DNA of 64,000 nt. Origin: Phycisphaerales bacterium. Its GTDB lineage: Bacteria; Planctomycetota; Phycisphaerae; Phycisphaerales; UBA1924. The notes under the pieces are model-generated. The model was not told the DNA's origin and ran no database searches. It saw only the letters and a list, made by a program, of their open reading frames with translations. How positions within the stretch are numbered: the stretch's first letter is position 1; every line of letters starts with the position of its first letter. The stretch covers positions 62,001 to 126,000 of the forward strand of contig JADZER010000004.1 in the NCBI GenBank assembly GCA_020850415.1. Direction: 5' to 3'. The position numbers and the translations under genes were made by a program. Below are positions 52,912 to 58,762 of the stretch, piece by piece.

Positions 52912-53277
52912 TCACGAGAGCAGCCCGCCGAGCTGGTCGCTGAGTCCCTCGATGCCGAGGTCCTTGGCCTCGCGGTCGATGGCCTCTTTCACGCGTTGCT
53001 GGGCGCGTTTGAGGGCGTCGTTGGTGGCCTCGGCGATGAGGTCCTCGACCTGGCGGACGGCGCCGCCGCTCAGGCCGGCGACCGCCGCGGGGGCGATCTC
53101 GACGCGGGTGACCCTCATGTCGCTGCCGACGGTGACGCGGACGGCGCCGGCGCCGGCCTCGCCGACGACTGGTCGTTCGTCGAGCGTTCGCTTCACGCGT
53201 GCGGCGGCCTCGGTGATCTTCTCCCGGTTCTTGAGCAGGCCGGCGATCGCGCCCATGGCCTTCATCTGTTCGAACAT
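52912..53277 (-). CDS. ybaB: YbaB/EbfC family nucleoid-associated protein
   Basis: 121 residues from ATG 53277 (MFEQMKAMGAIAGLLKNREK). Sequence features match YbaB: an N-terminal helix, VRVTVGSDMRVTRVEIAP and a C-terminal helix (DLIAEATNDALKRAQQRVKEAI). It binds DNA as a dimer. Position just downstream of dnaX on the same strand is the classical dnaX-ybaB order, though recR is not next. An inverted-repeat element lies between the two genes. Confidence 0.9.
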   Translation of the reverse strand: MFEQMKAMGAIAGLLKNREKITEAAARVKRTLDERPVVGEAGAGAVRVTVGSDMRVTRVEIAPAAVAGLSGGAVRQVEDLIAEATNDALKRAQQRVKEAIDREAKDLGIEGLSDQLGGLLS

Positions 53278-53294
53278 GTGCGGCTCCCTGTTGG

Positions 53295-53390
53295 AACGAG
53301 AAGCTCGCGAAGTGCGCGAAGCGAAGGCGGAGCGCCAACGCCGCGGGTGTCCCTCGTGTTCTTCGCGATCTTCGCGTCCTTCGCGTTCAT
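53295..53390. repeat. Inverted repeat of 9-bp GCGAAG units (element 3)
   Basis: Left arm 53295-53327 (AACGAGAAGCTCGCGAAGTG...) and right arm 53359-53390 (...TTCGCGTCCTTCGCG). It sits between dnaX and ybaB and overlaps the last dnaX tau codons by 4 bases. Confidence 0.65.
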
Positions 53391-55110
53391 GACTTCTTCT
53401 TGTAGTACGCCCGATCGACCCTGCCGCCGAAGAGCTCGATGGCCTGCTTGACGAGCGGGTGCTCCATGGCCAGGAGGGTCGCGTCGGGCGGTCGTTCGGC
53501 TTTCTCGGCGTCGTCGGCGCCCTCGGGCTCGCGGATCTCGAGGGTGATCTTGCGCCCAGCGATCCCGCGGAGCAGCTTCTCGATCTCCTCGGCGCGGTGC
53601 TGGAGCACGGCGCGCATCGGGCCGCCGAGCTCGACGGTGAGGGTCTGGCCCTCCCAGCTCACGGGCGTGGCGGCGCGGAGCATCGACTGCGTGCGGACCG
53701 AGCCGGCGGCGGCGTCGAGGGCGCGGGCCCAGAGCTGGGCGGCGGTCTTGCACTCGGCCGGGCCCGGCGCCTCGGGCGGGAGCGCCCGGCTCGCGGAGCG
53801 TGGGGCGGGGGCGTCGTCGGCGCGTTCGTCATCGCTCCCCGCGCGAGGGCGGGGGGGCGTCGGCGCCTCAGTCTCGGGGTCCGGCAGCGGGCGGGGTGGT
53901 CGTTCCGGCGACGGCTGGTGCGCCGGGCCCGATCCTCCAGCCGCTGCCGTCAGGCTTTTTTTGGCGCTGCCCCCCGCCCGGCGAGCCCCGCGCCCGGGCC
54001 GAGCTTGGTCACGATCTCCGTCACATTGGCAAGGCTCTCGGTCATCGCGAGCCGGACGACGGCGGCGTCGAAGAGGGCCCGGGGCAGGGCGCTTTGGCGC
54101 ATCCCGCGCATGACGGACTCACAGACGGCGATCATGTGGGAGAGCGCCGCGACATCGAACCGCTCGGCCCTGGCGACATCCTCGGCCCGCGCGTCGCCGG
54201 TCGAATCGACAAGGTCGGTCTGGGGCCCGCAGGCGCAGAGGACCATGAGGTCGCGCAGGCGGGACGCCAGCGACTCGAGCACGACCTCCTGGCCGGACCC
54301 CTTGGCGAGCAGGGCGTCGGCGGCCTCGAGGGCGGCGCGGGCGTCGCCGCCGGCCAGCGCGTCGATCAGCCGGCCGAGCAGCTCGCGCTCGGGGAGGCCC
54401 AGCAGCTCTTCGAGGAGGGTGATGGTCAGCTTCTTCTCGCCGGAGGCGAGCAGCCGGTCGAGCAGGCTCAGGGCGTCGCGCATCGAGCCGTTGCCCAGGC
54501 GGGCGACGGCGTGCAGCAGCTCATCATCGGCCTTGACCTTCTCGGCCTTGCACACCTCGGCCAGATGGGCGGTGATCCGTGTGGTCGGGATATCGCGGAA
54601 GTCGAACCGCTGGCAGCGGCTCTGGATGGTCGCCGGGACCTTGTGGGCCTCGGTGGTGCAGAGGATGAACTTCACATGCTCGGGCGGCTCCTCCATGGTC
54701 TTGAGGAGGGCGTTGAACGCCTCCCGGGTGAGCATGTGGACCTCGTCGACGATGTAGACCTTGTAGGGCCCGCGCATCGGCCGGTAGATGCAGTTGGCGA
54801 TCAGGCTGCGGGCCTCGTCCACGCCGCGGTTGCTGGCGGCGTCGATCTCGATGACATCCTGATCCTGCCCGGTCATGATCGCCTTGACGACCTCCTCGGG
54901 CAGCTCGCCGTCCTTGGGGGTGTTGATGGCGCAGGCGAAGATCCGGGCCATGGAGGTCTTGCCGACGCCCCGCGTGCCGCAGAAGAGGTAGGCGTGGGCG
55001 ACCCGCCCGGACTCGGTGGCGTTCTTGAGCGTGCGGGCGATGGGCTCCTGCCCGAGAACCTCGTCGAAGGAGCGGGACCGGTATCGTCGCGCCAGTGCGG
55101 TGTAGCTCAT
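53387..55110 (-). CDS. dnaX: DNA polymerase III tau subunit (frameshift product)
   Basis: The clamp-loader tau subunit couples leading and lagging polymerases. ATG 55110 (MSYTALARRYRSRSF). AAA+ core: CGTRGVGKTS (Walker A), YIVDEVHML (Walker B) and GNGSMRDALSLLD (sensor region). The zero frame ends at 53950, but a -1 slip on AAAAAAA (53962-53956) opens the frame to 53387 and gives about 574 residues. The extra part is a Pro/Ala/Arg linker and a domain ending GGRVDRAYYKKK, which would carry the Pol III alpha and DnaB interaction sites. The stop-free frame past the slip site shows that it is used. Confidence 0.88.
53907..53962 (-). promoter_or_regulatory. Programmed -1 frameshift cassette in dnaX
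   Basis: Slippery run A AAA AAA (53962-53956) in the zero frame CCA AAA AAA GCC TGA. After a 7-nt spacer (GCCTGAC, 53955-53949) a hairpin follows: arms 53948-53937 and 53918-53907 pair over 12 positions with two internal mismatches, 18-nt loop. A G-rich stretch (GGGGGG) lies ~8-14 nt upstream and may act like the Shine-Dalgarno stimulator of E. coli dnaX. Confidence 0.8.
53950..55110 (-). CDS. dnaX: DNA polymerase III gamma subunit (short zero-frame product of dnaX)
   Basis: 386 residues in the zero frame, ending APKKA at the TGA (53952-53950) that lies 3 bases after the A7 run. This is the clamp-loader ATPase without the tau C-terminal domains; the AAA+ motifs are those given for tau. The balance of gamma to tau is set by slippage at the run. 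It is listed separately because both products are expected. Confidence 0.85.
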   Translation of the reverse strand: MSYTALARRYRSRSFDEVLGQEPIARTLKNATESGRVAHAYLFCGTRGVGKTSMARIFACAINTPKDGELPEEVVKAIMTGQDQDVIEIDAASNRGVDEARSLIANCIYRPMRGPYKVYIVDEVHMLTREAFNALLKTMEEPPEHVKFILCTTEAHKVPATIQSRCQRFDFRDIPTTRITAHLAEVCKAEKVKADDELLHAVARLGNGSMRDALSLLDRLLASGEKKLTITLLEELLGLPERELLGRLIDALAGGDARAALEAADALLAKGSGQEVVLESLASRLRDLMVLCACGPQTDLVDSTGDARAEDVARAERFDVAALSHMIAVCESVMRGMRQSALPRALFDAAVVRLAMTESLANVTEIVTKLGPGAGLAGRGAAPKKA

Positions 55111-55206
55111 GGGGGCAGTGTACGCGCGGTCGCCCGCGTCGCTCCGCGGCCGGGCGGGGGCGCGCGGGGCGTCCGGGAGGGGGTCGGCCCGCCCCGGCGC
55201 GCGACA

Positions 55207-55237
55207 GGCCCCGCGGCAGGGGTACAGCCGCGGGGCC
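55207..55237 (-). terminator. Stem-loop downstream of the tenth dockerin gene
   Basis: 11-bp perfect stem (55237-55227 with 55217-55207), 9-nt loop, 40 bp beyond the dockerin gene stop. No T-run follows, so termination is uncertain. Confidence 0.4.
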
Positions 55238-55276
55238 CGTCGGGGGTGAGAGGGAGTCACTGCGTTGGGTTCGGGC

Positions 55277-56548
55277 TCAGCAGCCGGCGTTCCAGGCGTT
55301 CAGGAAGCACAGGACATCGAGCGTGTTGACCGCGCCGTTGCCGTCGCAGTCGGCGCCGAGGTCGCTCGCGCCCCAGGCGTTGAGGAAGGCGAGGACATCG
55401 AGCGTGTTGATGGCGCCGTCGCTGTTGAAGTCCGCGTAGCAGGGGTCGGCGAGCTGGTTGAGGTAGACGCCGGTGGAGTCGCTGTCGCGGTTGGTCACGG
55501 CGATGTCGGCGGCGCCGCTGGCGCCGAGGTCGGCGATGAGGACATGATCGGGCGTGGTCCCGGTCGGCAGCAGCTGGGGCGCGCCGAACACGCCGGCGCC
55601 GTTGTTGGCCAGCAGCGCCATGTTGTTGCTGTCGACATGCAGGACCGCCAGGTCCATGTCGCCGTCGCTGTCGAGGTCGCCCGCGGTCAGCGAGCCCGCG
55701 CCCACGCCGCCCGTCGGGTAATCGGACCGGGCGCCGAACGCGCCGCCCGCGTTCAGCCACACGGCCGCGAGGCTCGGGTCCCCCGTGCCCGCGGCCAGGT
55801 CGTCGTCGCCGTCGCCGTCGAAGTCTCCCGCGACGACACCCTCGGGCCGGGTGGCGGGGTTGACCGCCAGCGTCCCGCCCGCGCCGAACCCGCCCACGCC
55901 GTTGCCGAGCAGGATGGAGACGGTCCGGTCGTCGTGGTTGCTGACCGCGAGGTCCGCCGAGCCGTCGCTGTTGAAGTCGCCGACCGCGACCGCGCGGGGG
56001 TCGGCGCCGACCGCGAACGACGCGCCGGAGAAGGCGCCGACGGTGTTGGTCAGCACCGTGACATCGTTCGAGTCGCGGTTGACGACGGCCATGTCGGTCA
56101 GGCCGTCGCCGTTGAAGTCGCCGGTGTCGATGAACCGCGGCTCGGTGCCGGTCGCGAAGGCGCCGATGCTCGTGAAGCCGCCGGCCCCGTTGCCCTGGAA
56201 CACCAGGACCGAGTTGGCGTTCTGCAGGCAGACGGCGATGTCGAGCTGCGGCCCGCCGACCAGATCGGCGACGGCGACATGCCCGGCCCCGGTGCCCGCG
56301 CCGGTCAGGAAGTTCACGGGCGCCCCGAAGGTCCCGTCGCCGTTGTTGAACATCACGCTGACCTTGTCGAGGTTGTCGGTCCCGACGGCCAGATCGGCGA
56401 ACCCGTCGCCGTTGAAGTCGCCCGATGCCACGCCGGCGGGGCGCTGCGCCGTGGCGTAGCTGGTCGGACCGCTGAGCGCGAACTGGGCGGAGGCGCCCTG
56501 GGTCATCGCAAGCCCGGCGGCGAGTGTTACGAGAGTGGTCATCTTCAT
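55277..56548 (-). CDS. FG-GAP/VCBS-type beta-propeller protein with GC-type dockerin tail
   Basis: 423 residues from ATG 56548 (MKMTTLVTLAAGLAMTQG; ATG 56542 is possible). Signal peptide ~1-22. Seven or so blades: SGDFNGDGFADLAVG, TGDFNGDGLTDMAVV, VGDFNSDGSADLAVS, AGDFDGDGDDDLAAG, AGDLDSDGDMDLAVL and IADLGASGAADIAVT. The tail begins CYADFNSDGAINTLD and ends WNAGC; extra Cys residues appear in DCDGN and DVLCFL. It is isolated from the other dockerin genes. Surface-bound propeller of unknown ligand. Confidence 0.9.
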   Translation of the reverse strand: MKMTTLVTLAAGLAMTQGASAQFALSGPTSYATAQRPAGVASGDFNGDGFADLAVGTDNLDKVSVMFNNGDGTFGAPVNFLTGAGTGAGHVAVADLVGGPQLDIAVCLQNANSVLVFQGNGAGGFTSIGAFATGTEPRFIDTGDFNGDGLTDMAVVNRDSNDVTVLTNTVGAFSGASFAVGADPRAVAVGDFNSDGSADLAVSNHDDRTVSILLGNGVGGFGAGGTLAVNPATRPEGVVAGDFDGDGDDDLAAGTGDPSLAAVWLNAGGAFGARSDYPTGGVGAGSLTAGDLDSDGDMDLAVLHVDSNNMALLANNGAGVFGAPQLLPTGTTPDHVLIADLGASGAADIAVTNRDSDSTGVYLNQLADPCYADFNSDGAINTLDVLAFLNAWGASDLGADCDGNGAVNTLDVLCFLNAWNAGC

Positions 56549-56821
56549 CGGTGGTCTCCAGGTGTGTCGCGGAGCGTCTCGCTCCAATGCCTCGGTTTCT
56601 CCCCTCCCGAGGCCGGGCCCTGTGCCCGGCGGGAGGCGGGGGTCCGGTATTGCAACACCTGTGCCAACAACTATCGTGGGGCCGGAGGGAGGCACGGCTT
56701 CCTGTTCGGGCCACCACTGGCCCGGCACCGCCCGCGCAGACCCCCAGGCTGGTGGTGAAATCAGACTTCGATGTCGTTAACTCTCGCGCGTCCCGACCGT
56801 CCCCGGCGTCCCTTTCGGCGG

Positions 56822-57499
56822 CTACACCATCCCCCGCCCCTGGTTGAGCACCAGGTTGTCCCGGCCGAGGACGAGCACATCCGCGATCTCGACGGCCTCC
56901 TTGAAGCTGTCCATCGCCGCCGCGCCGTCCAGGGCGTTCTTGAGCACCTTCCCCTGCTCGTAGTGCTCGAGCGTCGGGATCGCGTCGCCGCAGATCAGCG
57001 TGGTGCGGTTGGCGTCCGCCACCAGCAGCCCGCACAGCCCGGGCGTCACGCCGGGGAGTGGGAAGAGGTCCACCCCCCGGACGATCGAGTCCGGCGCGGG
57101 CTTGCACTCCCGGAGCAGGGACACCTGGTACTCCAGCTCGGCCCGGGTCTCGTCGTCGGCGTCGCCGGCGTCGCGCAGCAGGGTGGCCAGCGGCACGCCC
57201 AGGGCCTCCCGCTCGGCCTGGTGGATCAGCCACTCGGCGTTATCGAACGCCCGGATGCCCCGGCAGGTGTCGGCCTTGAAGCTGGTCAGGAAGACATGCG
57301 TGATCTCCGAGGCCTCGAGCCCGGCGCGCTCGTCGAGCCGGGCGACCACCGCCGCGGGGGGCAGCCCGGGGTCGACCAGGATCGCGGCGTCGCCCGCCCG
57401 GATGAGCGTGGTGGTGGCGTGGCCGGTTCGGGGGCGCCGGGCCTTGTCGCGGAGGGGGTGCTCGGGGAGGGTGCCGAGGCTGATGATGCGGACATCCAT
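56822..57499 (-). CDS. Degenerate metallo-beta-lactamase-fold protein
   Basis: 225 residues from ATG 57499 (MDVRIISLGTLPEHPL). Overall MBL-fold layout: GHATTTLIRAGDAAILVDPGLPP, then the place of the HxHxDH motif reads LTSFKADTCRG (71-81). All three His are replaced and only Asp77 remains. GDAIPTLEHYEQG keeps the later Asp, but the final His is gone. A dizinc centre is therefore unlikely. It may be a structural or binding homologue. It is followed by the inverted-repeat element of 57.5 kb and CoaD. Confidence 0.8.
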   Translation of the reverse strand: MDVRIISLGTLPEHPLRDKARRPRTGHATTTLIRAGDAAILVDPGLPPAAVVARLDERAGLEASEITHVFLTSFKADTCRGIRAFDNAEWLIHQAEREALGVPLATLLRDAGDADDETRAELEYQVSLLRECKPAPDSIVRGVDLFPLPGVTPGLCGLLVADANRTTLICGDAIPTLEHYEQGKVLKNALDGAAAMDSFKEAVEIADVLVLGRDNLVLNQGRGMV

Positions 57500-57520
57500 G
57501 GGGGGAGGGTAGGGGGAGCG

Positions 57521-57650
57521 GATAAAGCTCAAAGCGGAAAGCTCATAGCTCAAATTGAGGCACTCGGCGCCGGTGCTTGGCTGGTGCTCCTGTACCGAGT
57601 GTCTCGATTTGAGCTTTTCGCTTTTCGCTTTTCGCTTTTCGCTTTGAGTT
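57521..57650. repeat. Large imperfect inverted repeat with CTTTTCG tandem units (element 4)
   Basis: Core arms 57547-57567 and 57595-57615 pair in 19 of 21 positions. The right arm continues into four CTTTTCG-type units (57614-57645) that pair with AAGCTCAAAGCGGAAAGCTC at the left (57525-57544). Same architecture as elements 1-3 but a different unit. It fills the gap between the MBL-like gene and coaD. Confidence 0.65.
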
Positions 57651-57664
57651 CTTCGCTCCGCTCC

Positions 57665-58219
57665 TCACTCCTCGCGTTGCGAGAGGAGCCGCTCCAGCAC
57701 CGGGTGCCTGGCCTGCTTCTTCTTGAGGAGCGCCTCGATGACGAGGGGGGGGACCATGGACTCGAGCTGGGTGAGGTCTCGGCCCAGGGCGGTGATCTGC
57801 CGGATGAGGCTCGAGCTGGTGTAGGCGAAGCTCTGCCCGGCGACGACGAACGCGGTCTCGAGGCCGGCGACCTGGCGGTTGGTGACCGCCTGCTGGATCT
57901 CGTACTGGAGGTCGGAGAGGTTGCGGATGCCGCGGAGCAGCGCGGCGGCCCCGACGGAGCTGGCGAAATCGACCGTGAGGCCGGAGAAGGACTCGACCCT
58001 GACGGTGGCGCCCTCTGGCTCGTCCCTGACGAGCTTCTCGGCGAGGCGCCGGGCCAGGTCCACGCGTTCGTCGCTCGTGAAGAGCTGGTCCTTGCCCGGG
58101 TTTCGCCCGACGGCGACGACGAGCTCATCGAACAGCCTCCGACCGCGCCGGATGACATCGAGGTGCCCGAAGGTCATGGGGTCAAACGACCCCGGGAAGA
58201 CAGCCAGATGGTGGGCCAT
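57665..58219 (-). CDS. coaD: Phosphopantetheine adenylyltransferase
   Basis: CoaD transfers AMP from ATP to 4'-phosphopantetheine, the penultimate step of coenzyme A synthesis. 184 residues from ATG 58219 (MAHHLAVFPGSFDP). The nucleotidyltransferase T/HxGH is TFGHLDVI (residues ~16-23). VAVGRNPGKDQLF, LLRGIRNLSDLQYEIQ and YTSSSLIRQI (the ISSS-type motif with Thr for Ile) follow. Cytoplasmic hexamer in the family. A longer in-frame upstream extension is not family-like. Assignment is firm. Confidence 0.95.
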   Translation of the reverse strand: MAHHLAVFPGSFDPMTFGHLDVIRRGRRLFDELVVAVGRNPGKDQLFTSDERVDLARRLAEKLVRDEPEGATVRVESFSGLTVDFASSVGAAALLRGIRNLSDLQYEIQQAVTNRQVAGLETAFVVAGQSFAYTSSSLIRQITALGRDLTQLESMVPPLVIEALLKKKQARHPVLERLLSQREE

Positions 58220-58367
58220 GGGGCCAGTGTACCCGGCGCAGATCCCCCAGCCGGACGGGTGGTGAACGGGCAGGGCCCCGCTCTCTCGCCGCGCTCGGGA
58301 ACGCATGGCATGGTGTGGGTGCAGTTTCTCCCCTTTGGGAGTCGGAGGAGGGGACGACCCCCTGCGA

Positions 58368-58412
58368 GGGCCCCGTGCCGAGCCTCGGTGGCACGGGGCC
58401 CATTCTTCTTTT
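58368..58412 (+). terminator. Terminator-like hairpin with T-rich tail and no known upstream gene
   Basis: 12-bp perfect stem (58368-58379 with 58390-58401), 10-nt loop, then ATTCTTCTTTT (58402-58412). The orientation is plus, yet no plus-strand gene is seen upstream; it may end a small RNA. Confidence 0.5.
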
Positions 58413-58654
58413 GGGCTCGGGAGGCGGTGGGCACACCCATCGGGCTGACACCCGGCGGGCGGTCGCCGGCCCTCCGCCCGCGCGGCGCCTGGCCGGACGC
58501 GAGGGGCAGTCGCCCAATCCCACAAGCCGCGTCGTGCGCTGCTCCGGCGGGACTCTCCGCGGCACGGGGACGGGCGCTGGGCAGCGATAACCGCCCCCCG
58601 GATGCCCCCGAAGCGCAAAACCATTGCAAACACGGGTCCGCGAGGGCCAACAAA

Positions 58655-58683
58655 TTCCAGTACTCCGCCCCCAGGCTTACGAT
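58655..58683 (+). promoter_or_regulatory. Possible promoter of the PHP-glycosyltransferase gene
   Basis: TTCCAG (58655-58660), 17-bp spacer and TACGAT (58678-58683), 80 bp before the ATG at 58763. Consensus match is partial. Confidence 0.3.
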
Positions 58684-58762
58684 ACATCAGGCGGGGAGTC
58701 CCGCATCGCACGGCTGGGAGCAGCCGGGGGACCCCGGGAGTCAGGCTGGAGAAGCCTCATCA

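Larger units (their letters stand above)
58220..58762. other. Gene-free stretch with a terminator-like hairpin
   Basis: About 540 bp between coaD and the PHP-glycosyltransferase gene without convincing coding content on either strand. It holds the hairpin at 58368-58412 and, near its right end, a promoter-like pair. A short transcript ending at the hairpin is possible. Confidence 0.45.

Noticed and set aside
53387-53683. Separate small gene downstream of dnaX
   Set aside because: It is the C-terminal part of the tau frame reached by -1 slippage; there is no independent start with a ribosome site.
58220-58711. N-terminal extension of CoaD and other frames in the same gap
   Set aside because: CoaD begins at MAHHLAVFPGSFDP as in all homologues; other frames in the gap are low-complexity shadows.
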